Shown: positions 47,019 through 58,300 of the stretch, one piece after another | How the letters are laid out: each line of letters begins with the position of its first letter | Numbering within the stretch: the first letter of the stretch is position 1 | Source of the DNA: Stemphylium vesicarium | Lineage: Eukaryota; Ascomycota; Dothideomycetes; Pleosporales; Pleosporaceae | DNA length: 64,000 nt | Direction: 5' to 3' | Assembly: GCA_004380135.1 (NCBI GenBank) | Contig: QXCR01000064.1 | Location: forward strand, 62,001-126,000 | Made by a program: the position numbers and the translations under genes | Notes under the pieces: generated by a model | What the model was told of the DNA's origin: nothing | Databases searched by the model: none | What the model saw: only the letters and a program-made list of their open reading frames with translations

Positions 47019-47449
47019 GGCGGGGGACTTGCTGTGGACAAAGTAGCAAATTGTCCAGCAGCACGAAGTTAACACCGCGTGAATGGTTCCAATTTACGTC
47101 AGTGCCTAGAAGACAATGAATGTATGCGTCAATGAAAGTCTCGTTCGAAGATGTCATAGAACACCACTGGCGGCGTGGCTTAAATGCGCCAGATACACGG
47201 CGCCTACCTGGAACATCGATACTGAGGCTTTGAATCAGAAGCTTAGGCTCCGTACTGCCTATCCACCTATGTTCTGGCTCGCAGTGCGTGGTCGAGCTAA
47301 TAGACCGGGAATGACGTTGTGACGCGGAGATTATTGTGCACGAGCCTTCGTGATTCGCGACTGCCGCAACGCGTCTGCTCGGGAAAGCAACCCACTTCAG
47401 CACTCACTTGCCGCCTTGTACAGCCCACGGATAGCCATGCACAATTCCA
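47019..47449. other. intergenic, upstream of sld3
   Basis: This spacer of about 430 bp lies between tandem genes. No recognisable feature was seen. Confidence 0.4.
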
Positions 47450-50152
47450 ATGTCCACATACGCATTACAAACGAAGACAATGCTACAACCCGTCTCGGAT
47501 ACACCAACCCAACTACTGCGATTGGCCGCCAAATATGAGGAACCCAAGCCTCAACTCCCTTCAAAACTGAAGAGAGACACGCTCTGCGGCCTTGGAACCT
47601 CGAATAAGCCCTTTACGATCAGACTGCACTCCGAATCGCCGTACGCTAGGTCCGTAACCTTCAAACCTGTCCGGGTAGTTGGACGTTCCCAACTGCCTCT
47701 TACCTTCCTCGATACCTCCGCCGACGATGACTTCGCCTCGAATAGCCGCTTCGCTGCCCAGATCGATATCCTAGAAGAGGGAGAGTCGAATAATGGGTAT
47801 CACGCGGCCCCTAGGGTTCTCATCGCGCAACTGGAGACAAAGAAAAGTCTGTACGCAATAGAGCGTGTACAATCCCACATCTACAGCATCTGCAGGCTTG
47901 CGGGCTGGCTGAAGGAGAGAGATGTTGCAGACCTGTGGGATCCTGCAAATCTTCAAAGGCTGTCAATAAGACCCAAGGTGGACATGGGCACAAATACGCG
48001 GGGGGGATGGTGGCAACATGCTGCAATAGAGACACAGACCGTCGAACCATTAGTGGAACGCGCGAGGTTGAGTATGCTCCGACCGAAGTTACCGCAAGCG
48101 CCTACGACAGTGGAATCGCAGCCATTGGAAACCTCTACCCTCCAAGTTATCGACGGCCTCGACACTGTGCCAATAGAACACCCACTCGAACCCCCACCCG
48201 TACCATTATCACCGCAAGAACAACTCGAAACCCTGGTCCACCAATATCTGGATGCCGTCTACATGTCAAAAACCTCTCTAGCCTATCTTACCAAGGGCCC
48301 AATCACTCGAATACGAAACACTTTTACCTTGGCTGACGAAGGTGCTCCTCCAACCCATGACCTTGTCGCATTCCTAAGAGCCATGCTTTTAAGTCCAAAA
48401 GCCAGCGAAAAGAAGTACTACGACAAACTCCCAGCCTTGATCAAAGCTATGCCACCGGGGAGCTATTCAGACGACGAGGCCGCTGCAGGAGCCATCAAGA
48501 CGAAGAAGTCGAAAAAGAAAGTGAAGCTTAGTCGAGATGGCGTATACCCACAAGAAGAGCCGCTAATCAAGAAGTGGTGGCACTCCGAGTTGCCCAGTGG
48601 TGACACAATGGCAACGGAGACCATTGACCAGCGCATCAAGAGGCGCATTGGCGACCTACGGGTTCGCGAGACATTGGCTCAACTGATACTCATGCTTGAG
48701 ATCATCGCACTCGAAGCCAATTCCACAAGCAAACCTCGCGAACAGCAACTCGCTGGAGATGAAAGCCAGAACCAAGGCGAGCAACCCGCCCAGAAGAAGC
48801 GCAAGAAGAAGCTTGATGACATCAACGTTCAGCTCGATCTCCTGCTTGACAAGCTTTGCATATGGCATGCAACAGAGGAAGCCGGAATTCTGGATTTCGA
48901 TGCTAAGCCATCTCGACAAAATGAGAACCCGGATGGCGTTGGCCGCAATGGTACCAACGATCGCTTACACAGCTTCTGCGTCGAAGTCATAATACCCTTC
49001 TACATTAATCGACTTCCCGAGCAGGCGCTCATGGTCAACAAAAAGCTGGGTGGACCTGCACACAGCTTACCCTCTAAACGAAAAGCAAATAGGCCACCCG
49101 TTACTTCACGCAATTCAAAGGACTCCAAGGAACCCGAAGCAAAGAAGTCTCGGCGTTCCCTCGCGCGAGTAGCTACAGACAATACTGGACGAACAATTGA
49201 GCGGACAACACCGTCCCTAAACCGATCTGCTACCGACTCCGCGTTGATAGACGGTATCAAAAGAGAAGGCAGTGAGGTTCCACTGTCTGCGATACCGTTT
49301 CGGCGCAGTCCTTCCAAGAGCGCTCGACAGTCGATGTCACAGATTCGGCATTTGCAGGGCCGTCAAATTGATCTTGCCCAGCCTTCGGCGGCAGCATCAG
49401 CAAAGATCAAGCAGAAACAACGAGTGGAGGAAGACTTGCAAGAGGCTATATCAGCACTGAAGAAGCCAAACCGGGGACTAGCTGCTGGCGGCTACGTCGC
49501 CGAGATTGAACAGCGTGGTCTCGGCTTGCCTAGCAAATCAAGGAAACCAGCCGTCACAGTCAGAAAGAGTGTCAAAGACGTTCAGGTTTCCGCAACGCCA
49601 CGAGTTGGCCGAAGAACCAAGAATATGGTTGAACAGACACCTCGACAAGCAGACTACGACCCGTTCGTTAGGCCTCCCGGATCGGAAGCGCCTCATTCGA
49701 GTGGATTTTGCGTTCCGTCCTCAGGTGTCCGGCCACCGCCTGCAATGGTGCCCGCGACGGGCCATCGTCATGCGACGGCTCGTGACCTAGCACAGTCCAG
49801 CATTGCCGAGACACCATCAAAAGCGCCACCAGCCAAAGCATTCTCCTCGGAAACAGTGCGGAGGAGGATTTTTGCGACCCCATTAAAGGCGGCGGCCCCT
49901 TCTCCGCATGGTAGGTTTGATGGGCCCTCGCATGTGTTCGAAACCCCTGGCAAAGTTATCGGCAATTCACCGCCCAACAACAACACTAACTTTGAGCCTC
50001 CCGCTGTGGTTGCCACGCCTACCAAAGCTTTTTCGATGCCAGCAAACGAGGCTGTTCCTATCCCCTTCTCAGCATTAGGTCCTGAGGATGACACCGAGCC
50101 GTCCATATACGATGCGTTGGGATGGAACGACGATGATGACGCTTTTGCATAG
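47450..50152 (+). CDS. sld3: DNA replication initiation regulator Sld3
   Basis: Sld3 brings Cdc45 to the Mcm2-7 helicase at origins and, once phosphorylated by CDK, binds Dpb11. This is an intronless gene of 900 residues, starting at 47450 or at a second ATG at 47480 that has A at -3. The central helical region (about residues 255-510) contains SPQEQLETLVHQYLDAVYMS, LAYLTKGPITRIRNTF and RETLAQLILMLEIIALEANS. It matches the conserved Sld3 Cdc45-binding domain. A basic Lys/Arg-rich region follows (residues 540-640), then a disordered C-terminal tail. CDK-type S/T-P-x-K sites occur at about residues 620, 788, 810, 832 and 856. The last four are evenly spaced and preceded by two mostly hydrophobic residues. 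The protein ends with an acidic tail. The family call rests on the central domain. Confidence 0.85.
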   Translation: MSTYALQTKTMLQPVSDTPTQLLRLAAKYEEPKPQLPSKLKRDTLCGLGTSNKPFTIRLHSESPYARSVTFKPVRVVGRSQLPLTFLDTSADDDFASNSRFAAQIDILEEGESNNGYHAAPRVLIAQLETKKSLYAIERVQSHIYSICRLAGWLKERDVADLWDPANLQRLSIRPKVDMGTNTRGGWWQHAAIETQTVEPLVERARLSMLRPKLPQAPTTVESQPLETSTLQVIDGLDTVPIEHPLEPPPVPLSPQEQLETLVHQYLDAVYMSKTSLAYLTKGPITRIRNTFTLADEGAPPTHDLVAFLRAMLLSPKASEKKYYDKLPALIKAMPPGSYSDDEAAAGAIKTKKSKKKVKLSRDGVYPQEEPLIKKWWHSELPSGDTMATETIDQRIKRRIGDLRVRETLAQLILMLEIIALEANSTSKPREQQLAGDESQNQGEQPAQKKRKKKLDDINVQLDLLLDKLCIWHATEEAGILDFDAKPSRQNENPDGVGRNGTNDRLHSFCVEVIIPFYINRLPEQALMVNKKLGGPAHSLPSKRKANRPPVTSRNSKDSKEPEAKKSRRSLARVATDNTGRTIERTTPSLNRSATDSALIDGIKREGSEVPLSAIPFRRSPSKSARQSMSQIRHLQGRQIDLAQPSAAASAKIKQKQRVEEDLQEAISALKKPNRGLAAGGYVAEIEQRGLGLPSKSRKPAVTVRKSVKDVQVSATPRVGRRTKNMVEQTPRQADYDPFVRPPGSEAPHSSGFCVPSSGVRPPPAMVPATGHRHATARDLAQSSIAETPSKAPPAKAFSSETVRRRIFATPLKAAAPSPHGRFDGPSHVFETPGKVIGNSPPNNNTNFEPPAVVATPTKAFSMPANEAVPIPFSALGPEDDTEPSIYDALGWNDDDDAFA
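49806..50026 (+). repeat. four-copy degenerate TP-x-K repeat in the sld3 tail
   Basis: The encoded units begin IAETPSK, IFATPLK, VFETPGK and VVATPTK. Their threonines are at residues 788, 810, 832 and 856 (spacings 22, 22 and 24). The sequence between them is not conserved. Each core matches a full CDK consensus. Confidence 0.7.
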
Positions 50153-51021
50153 AAATGTTTCTCTGAACTTTGAACGTTCCATCTTTATTAGCGAGCATGG
50201 GATAGGATTTTTGAATATTATGAAGCACTGTGTTGTGTCCATGACGTTCTAGAAATCGCATCCGACTAGGAGCGGTTATGGCTGTGGTTATGATACTGTA
50301 AAAAACATTGAGCAATAGACACCAGGGTTGCATCCGAGCTGACGTGACGTCGTGGGTATTCTGTCAGCCCTTGCACTTATCTTCTCAGCATGTAATGCAA
50401 GCGATGCCTGCACTGCACTAGGCAGACAAGTATGTAGTCGGCGCGTGCGCCGACAATGTTGATCGTTGAGCTATGGCTCGCAAAGGGAAATAGTCCGGAC
50501 AGATGCTGTGTGTCGCTTTCGGTTCAGAGAGACTTGGACAAGTCGGCTTCTAGCCGACGCAATGGCGTTGGGGAGGGCCGCATGCGTCTATCAACGCGTG
50601 GAACGCGACGGGTACCCGCACAATGAGGAGCAGAGATCGCCGTTATAGCGGACACGAAGCCAGCGTCCCTTGCAGTAGACGGGTCAGCGCCACGAATCAC
50701 AGTGGGTTGGTGCCGCGCCGCGAGGTAATTTGCCGGGGATCATCAGCAATCGGCCCTTAGCCTCTGCCCCTAAAGACGCCTCCAGTTGCCGGCTGGTCAA
50801 TGCAGCCGTCTGTCCAGAGGGCTAATCACGCTGAAATTATGAAAATCGAAGAGACGCGCCCAGTGTCTTCCACTTCTCGAGTTCCGTCCTACTTGCCCAA
50901 ACATCGCTTTCGATCCAGGTCTCGCGCGGAAGTCGACTACCAAACTCCAGGTCCCCGAACCGACATGTTCAGCACTGCAGCCAAGCTAAGGTAGCCCACC
51001 CACCCATTCCTGCAGGTAACC
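50153..51021. other. intergenic, 869 bp
   Basis: This is the 3' end of sld3 and the upstream region of the next gene. Short open frames only; no RNA or repeat seen. Confidence 0.45.
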
Positions 51022-53499
51022 ATGGCCGTCACTGCAGGTTCCCGTTCTGCGCCCCATGGCCAACGCTCCCCAACTCTCAGCGATGCGGGCATGATTCTGC
51101 CCGCCTTCGAGGGGGACTTTATTCGCGCTACTTCGCCCACTCCGGTCATTGAGCGGCCGCCGTCTCCGTCCGACTTGTATAGGCACACAAACTCGAGTCA
51201 AGTCAGATTAGGTTCAATACCCCAGGGCCGGCGCCGCGCCTCACAACAAACAAAATCCCCGTCGCTATCAGCACAGTCCTCACGCTCCACGCTGCGCAAC
51301 TTGACCGACTCAGCCGCCTCGTCCAGGAGCATGACTACCCGCGACGATGCTCTGGCTTCGTCGCCCACCATCCACACTGCCCTGAGCAGCCACTCGCCCA
51401 GCAATTGGCATGGGCTCGACCAGCGCAAAGCTAGCCCCTCGTCAAGCTCAATCTTTACCGAGGATCTTGAGCACTGGCCAGGATTTGACAGCCACGACGG
51501 CTTCGAAGACAGCGGCGTGGACCTCGAAGACCAGGAAAAGCGCGACCGCACCAAAACCGACACTGACGGCGGTGACGGCATGAAGAGCAGCGAGCGGTGG
51601 CCGGAAGAGCGCAACAGTGGCAGTGACGATGACGACGACCCTTACTCTTCAGCGGCACTGAGTAGAAGGGCAGAAATTATCCTGGCGAATGCGAAGAAGC
51701 GGTTGAATGTAGGCCTAGTTTCACACTGCCTTGCCCTGTACACTCACTGACGACGATAGGTCATGGAAGGGAACCTCCGGGGTGCACGAGAGTCGCTGGT
51801 GGTCTCACCCACTTTCAGCTCGAAAAGCGTATCCTCCAATCTTACACATCACATGGCAGCCAGTCGCGAACGTGACCGAAGACTATATGCTGGAATGGGG
51901 CCGATACCTCCACGCCTCAACGCTCATCGTCAATCACTACTTACGCCTAATGGCCGAGACGGACACACACGCGGTCTTAGCGAGACGTCGGTGCCGCTTC
52001 CTTTCACGCCTTCCTACTCATACATGACCCGGACCTTGTCGAACAAGCGGGCATCTAGCGCATTTGGTCATACCAGCGGCCCATGGGCGCCCGAGAGCTA
52101 CGGTCAAGGGCGTTTCCCTATCAAAGAGTCACGAAGCGTCGAACACCTCCGCAATCCCCGGACCACCTGGACTAACTCGGACCGCGATCACGGGGGAAGG
52201 TCAGCGTCAAGGAGCTCCAAATCCCCACCTGCACTAGAAACCCTACCAGAAGACGAGGATGGAGCCAGGGTACACCGATCCACCTCTGCAGCCAGCGGCC
52301 TCCGCGACCAGATGAACGACCTCAAAGGAAGGATTTCCAGCCTGAAGCTCAAGGCACAAGAAGACCATCTTCGACGGCGCAGTATGCAAAGCCTACGCGC
52401 ACCTAGTCCCTTCACTTCGGCCGATACATGGCACTCGGGCTCAAATATGTACCAGCCCGAGAGCCCCATTACTGGAACCGCTGGGCTGGGTATCACGACT
52501 GAACCGCTCACTCGGACCGGACTTTACCCTGAAGAACAGGATAGGCCACTGACCGCAGCCACCACCGATTCCCAAAAGCATGGTGAGAACCTGGTGACAC
52601 AATACAAAGACCAGCGTAGCGTGTCCAGCGGACTTGGATACTCCACCCACTCGTATGGGCAAAGGGAAAGTGACTCAAGTGAGTCGGAATCATACGAAGT
52701 CTCGGAAGCAGACGACGCCGACTTTGTCTCTATCCATAACGGGGACGCAGACCCCGGACCAGACAGCGTGTATGAGGATGCAGTCTACGAGATGCCTACT
52801 ACAGAACGTCATGAGGATCGAGTAGATGCGTTCGACTATGAGACCTTCTTCCTGCATAGTGCGATGGGCACTTACAGTCTTGAAGACCGTCGATCTAGCA
52901 CGAGCTCCGGTACCTCCGTCGCTACCACCCGACCCGTCACCGCTGTGCAGACTAGGGACGAGCTCAGCACTGCTGAAAAGAGGGTTTCCTATCACCAAAG
53001 AAACCCGAGCGCTGACTCGGTCTCGACTGTAGCCACATTCGCCACGGCAGCAGAAGAGCAAGGCGACGACGATGACGATCACAACGAACAGATGGATCAA
53101 TTCTCCCAACAAATCATGTCTAACCAGGCGCGGTCGCTTTCTCGTCCTGGCACTCAAAACGGCTTTCTCTCCCTTAGGTCTGACTCGGCCATTAACATGC
53201 GACGCGGCAATGGCGCATCACCCACCCAGACGTTAATTTCTCGCGGCTCGTCTTCGCCTGGAGAGCTCGCTAGTGGTCTCCAAACGTCGAAGATATTTTC
53301 CATTCTCACGGAAGGTTCACGCGACGAGCCACGAATAGCCTTCAGCGAGGAAGAAACACAGCTTGTCTACGGCGTCGCTGCTGGCATACAGCAAGTCTGC
53401 TCCAACCTGCAGAGCACGTATGGCGAAGCCTACGAGCGCAAAGAGTGGCGAAGAAGACTTGACGAGGCACGGAAGATCCTCATGGGCGAAGACTGCTAA
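51022..53499 (+). CDS. uncharacterised fungal protein, mostly disordered
   Basis: I do not recognise a named family. Exons are 51022-51708 and 51760-53499, giving 808 residues. The join reads ANAKKRLNVMEGNLRGARES, with GTAGGC donor and GATAG acceptor. The first 200 residues are rich in Ser, Pro and Thr. A predicted helix around SRRAEIILANAKKRLNVMEG follows, then further Ser/Arg-rich sequence with a short coiled coil (LRDQMNDLKGRISSLKLKAQ, about residues 405-425). An acidic Ser/Glu tract comes next. The last 60 residues look folded and helical (FSEEETQLVYGVAAGIQQVC, then EWRRRLDEARKILMG). Many S-P and R-x-x-S sites suggest phosphorylation. Cell-polarity or septation scaffolds have this look, but no function can be assigned. 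Confidence 0.8.
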
Positions 53500-55361
53500 A
53501 CCGGCTACCTTTACTGATGGGCCGCGTCCATTCATTTGAATTTCCTTTCTCACATTATGGTAATGTCTAACTCGAATGTTGCGATTTAGCGTATATCGCC
53601 TTTTATTACCCACGAGCCTTACTCCCTATCACGTTTAATCTTCTGGACTCTCGGATATGCCTTATTTTCTCTTCGATTTCATCGTCCTTTACATGCTTTG
53701 GCAAACTTGCTCCAAGTATCTCTTTGAGAGGTTACGACTATAGATAATTTCTTTCATGTGTATTGATACCCGGCGGTGGAGTGGCGGGGTCACGGGCTCC
53801 GGTGTATGTAGACAAGTTTTTTTTCTGCCTCTTGTGGCTGCAAGTAGCTCGTAGCCCTAGGTGTTTGACACGGCTGTCATGCCTGCACGTAGGGCTACCA
53901 CAACAATCTAAAATACCCTATACCCAACACATTGGGCATGACTGTGTGCAGAAACTAGCCGGCTAGAAGTGATCAGAAGGCAAAGGAACACTTGTGTGGA
54001 GCCCTGGCGCGAGATTTACCCCTCCCGAGAGCGTGACGAACCCTTGACCCATGTGGGAAGGATTGCGTCCAAGATGGTGGTTGACAGCCCCACCGAACAG
54101 CGCGTCATTTTGGGGCGTGTGATGAGAGATTGAGAGAGTAACGGCATGCAAAATACAGTCCGCTATGCGTTGTTCATGTACCATTTCCTCGACAACGAGC
54201 GAAAGCAGCAGCCCTAATGCACGTTTGCTACGCGTGCAGTTTTGCCGCGCTCAGCGATGGGTGGTGGTGGCGGCAGCGATTGGGCGTGGCCAGCAAAAGA
54301 GGACTGGCGGTGTAGAGCACACCCACGGGCAAAACATGCGATTGAACTTGCCAGCAGCACTGATACCCACATCGTTCTCCGCAATTGGCCCACAACAGCA
54401 TGGCTGGGAGCTGTACTAGACAGAGATGGATGGGTTCCGAGGGTGCCATGCTGCTTCGTGCGCCTGGCGCCTCCAGACTGAAGCACAACAGTGAATAACC
54501 CACAACACAGCCCGCGCGCATGCAATGCACCTCGGGCCTAAGCCGCCTAAAACCTGTGCCAACGGAATAACTTACCTCTACCGCCCGCATTCGCGCATCG
54601 CTTTTTTCCCTGCATCTGATCTAAGCTCGACATTTCACGATATCTGGGTCAAACCTCATACACCCGCTTTCCCCCAGCTGCCCCCGCCGGCTGCACGCCC
54701 CTCGACGAGCCCACCCCTCATTTTTGGAGATTCCGCCTGCTGGTCCGGGCGCGTGTGTGACGAGGTGGATGAAACGAACCGCAAACTCCAACAGGCTTGG
54801 TGCGCCCAGGGAGAAGAGGCTATTCGACGCCGATAACGATTGGCGTTGCGGAAAGACATCCACACCCACCACAGAGTCCTTGTGACCACTCGCGACGCCT
54901 GCTCCCCTGCTTTCGCCTCTGACGCTCTCTGAATCGGTGCGCCTGCAGTTCTCCTGCATACACTTGCCCCTGCGACCCTCGACGGCCTCGAACGACGTTT
55001 GCCCGTCGCGTACCTTTGGAGTTTTCGATAGTCGTCTGTTGTAGTCTGCCCCCGATCGTATCGCCATATTCGCTTGTTGAGGACCCGTTGTGATTTTTTT
55101 TTACCCTGGTGTACCACTACAACTATTATCGCTGCTACTACTGCTACTGTTACTATAACTGGACCGCAGCGAGACCCTGCAGCAGGACATCACTAGGGAA
55201 GTCACGCTGCGCATTTCCCGCCTCCGTACCGTATACGACAACAACAACCTTCGCCGTTTTCGCAATCCATCGCTTGCCGCTCGCCTCTTGCGGTTTCGCA
55301 CGAGCGCTCATGTGCCTACCTCCGCCGTGCTCCTTCTACTTGCGCCTCTCATATTCGCACA
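53500..55361. other. 1.9 kb region upstream of the giant gene
   Basis: This holds the 3' end of the previous gene and the promoter and leader of the giant gene. The 3' half is C-rich and pyrimidine-rich. A TAC/TGC-like trinucleotide stretch lies at 55112-55160, just after a T run near 55095. Short open frames at 54165-54836 on both strands overlap each other and look random. Confidence 0.45.
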
Positions 55362-58300
55362 ATGTCTGCTGCCAGCTCTCGTCGCGCCGCCGGCGCCGCG
55401 CCATCTGCGAAACGAAGGACCCCGCTGCTTTCGAGGACTGGATCGGCTGAAGGTGGTTGGGTCAGAAAGAGTGGGATTCAGAGTGCTTGGCCAGCGAGCA
55501 GCTACACATCCGAGAACATGGCAGCTTGGGAGTCTGGAAATGGCGATCCCGTGGCCGACATGATGGACGATATACACTTTGCGCTCGACGGGCTGGAAAG
55601 CCGCGACTCTGGCGATAAGAGATCAAGTAGCGACGATATCTCGGTATGACGACACTGCTTTGTTTGGTCCTTTTGCCCACGTTTTTGGTCGCGATTGCCC
55701 CACATTCCAAACTTCACGTTGCTATGAACCATCTTTGCGCTTGTCGATTCGCTGGGTCTATTCTCTAACTTGTATATCTAGCGGCACGACCTCGCGACCC
55801 GATTGTCTGGTCTTCTTCCATCCGCCTCTGCGCCAATACCAGAACTATGGAACCCATCATCATGCGCCTATGGATATCCACCACCTTCGTACCACGAATC
55901 CGTTGCAGATCTACCTCCGGACTACACCTCTACCGATGCGCTGGCCATTGCGCAAACGGCTGAATACACACCCTTTTCTTCTCTCGACGCGTCGTTGTGC
56001 TCTACTGTTCCGAATTGTCTACGCATAAGCAACAACTCATCACCTGATTCTTCCGTCTTCTTTCTCGATGTGAAATCGCCGTTTGTGGACATTGACTTTG
56101 GTTATTGTGAAACCGGCATCAAGTCACATGCGAAGAAGGGTAAAGGCGCAAAGGCTGCTGCAGCAAAGAAACCCGCTGCAGCCGCTCCTGTCGATGATGC
56201 GAAGAAGGGTGATGGTGGCGACAATGGCGGCGACCCTCCCGTAGACGGTGGGGCTAGCGGTGGAGACGGTGGAGATGGAGGTGACGGAGACAAGGGTAAG
56301 AAGAAATCGAAAAAGGAGAAGGAGGAAGAGGAGAGACTGAAGAAGGAAGAGGAAGAGCGGTTGCAGAAAGAGGAAGAGGAGCGCCAGCAAAAGGAAGAAG
56401 AGGAGCGTTTAGCTAAGGAAGCCGAAGAGGAGGCCGAGCGCCAGAAGAAGGAAGAAGAGGAAGCCGCTGCAGCTGCAGCCGCGACTACAATTTCGGTGAC
56501 GAAAGCAGCAGCTGATCTTAGCTGGGCGAATCCAAGTCAAAACACAGATGACTGGGCCTCGCTCGGTGCGGGCGCTGCCGGCAAGAAGAAGAAGAGCAAA
56601 AAGGGGAAGGTCTGTGTTTTCGGCTCCTTTAGTTACATGCCACATTGCGCTAACTCACGATAGACTGCCGAAGCCGCACCCCCGCCTCCTCCTGATCCCC
56701 CAGCAGAGCCACCAACAACATTCGACGAGATCAACCTTGACGAAGGAAGCGCCCCCAAACTTGACATGAATTTCGGTGATACCGGCGCATCAAAATCTGG
56801 ATTTGGACTTCCTGGACTTAGCAGCTGGGCTTCTGGCTGGGGCTCATCAAACAAATCATCCGGTTGGGGCGGCTTGACGGATAGTGCAAAGGGTTCTTCT
56901 AACCAAGATGGCGACAACCCCTGGGGTTCCTCAGACAAGAAGAAGAAGGATCCAAATGGCTTCGACTTTGATTTCGACGCGTTCAAGGACCCCGCCGCCG
57001 AGGGAAAGCCCGCGGAAGACGATGGCTGGGGTGGTCTTGGCGCAACTACTAAAGTCAAGAAGAAGAGCAAGAAAGGGGTTCTAATAGACGACAGCGTACC
57101 TGAAGAGCCTCCACCTGAACCTGAACCTGAACCTGCCAAGGAGGAAGATCCGTGGGGTGGTGGATGGGGAGGTGTTGCCGCTGGTGTCAAGAAGAAGAAA
57201 GGTAAGAAGGGAGCAAAGGAAGAACCGCCTCCTCCCGAGCCGGAACCTGAGCCTGAACCTGAACCTGAGCCGGAGCCGGAGCCAGAGCCAGAGCCTGAGC
57301 CTGAGCCAGAACCAGAACCAGAACCGCCTGTCGATCCATATGCTGGGCTCAGCAAGTCACAGGCGAAGAAGCTCAAGATTAAGCTGGACAAAGAGGCAAA
57401 AGAGGCTAAGTTGAAGGAGGAAGAGGATGCTAAGCGACAGAAAGAAGAGGACGAGGCTGCCGAGCTCCAACGCCAAGAGGAAGAAGAGGCAGAGAGGATA
57501 CGCTTAGAAGAGGAAGAAGCCGAGGCAAAGCGAGTGGAGGAGGAAGAGGCCGCCGCTGCTGCTGCTGCCGCTGCCGCGGCTGAGGCTGAGAAGAGTAAGA
57601 AGAAGGACGATGACCCTTGGGGTGATTGGGGTGGCGCGGCCCCAACTACAAAGAAGAAGAAGAGCAAGAAGGGAGCAAAGGAGGAGCTTCCACCTCCACC
57701 GCCACCGCCGCCTCCGCCTCCTGAGCCGGAAGCCATTGATCCAGAGCCTGTCGAAAAGTCTGCCGACCCCTGGGATGATTGGGGCTCAGCAGCGCCTACC
57801 ACTAAAAAGAGTAAAAAAGGGAAGAAAGGCGCCGCCGTCATCATCGAAGAACCCGTTGTCGAAGAACCACCTCCAGTCGAGCCTGAACCTATTCCGGAAC
57901 CGGATCCAGATCCACCCCAGGAAGAAGAGAAAGGGTCTGATTGGGGCCTGAGCTCGATATGGGGAGGCTCAAAGAAAAAGAAGAGGAGCAAAGCGGTCGA
58001 ACTAGAACCACTCCCGGAGCCCGAACCAGAGCCAGTGGAAGAGGCAGCGACTATCCAAGAACCCGAGGATGTCGAAGAGCCTGAGGACAATGAGGATGAC
58101 TGGGGCGCGCCATCTTGGAGCAAGAGGAAGAACAAGGACCCGAAGAAGGACGTCCCTGTTGAGGTGATGGAGGATACCACGACCCCAGTTCAGAAACCAG
58201 ATGAAGAAGATCCTTGGGGCAGCGCCGCGTTCAACATTGGCAAGAAATCCAAGAAGGGCAAAAAGGGCCTTGTTCCACCCAATGTTCCAACGCCTCCGGG

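Noticed and set aside
57230..57332. CRISPR-like or satellite array
   Set aside because: The short-period repeat is coding (Glu-Pro codons) with synonymous variation and no spacers.
56633..58180. Minus-strand open frame of 515 codons, and similar ones at 58002-58982 and 59249-60205
   Set aside because: They are antisense to the repetitive Glu/Lys/Pro codons of the giant gene and give Ser/Gly/Phe-rich artefacts.
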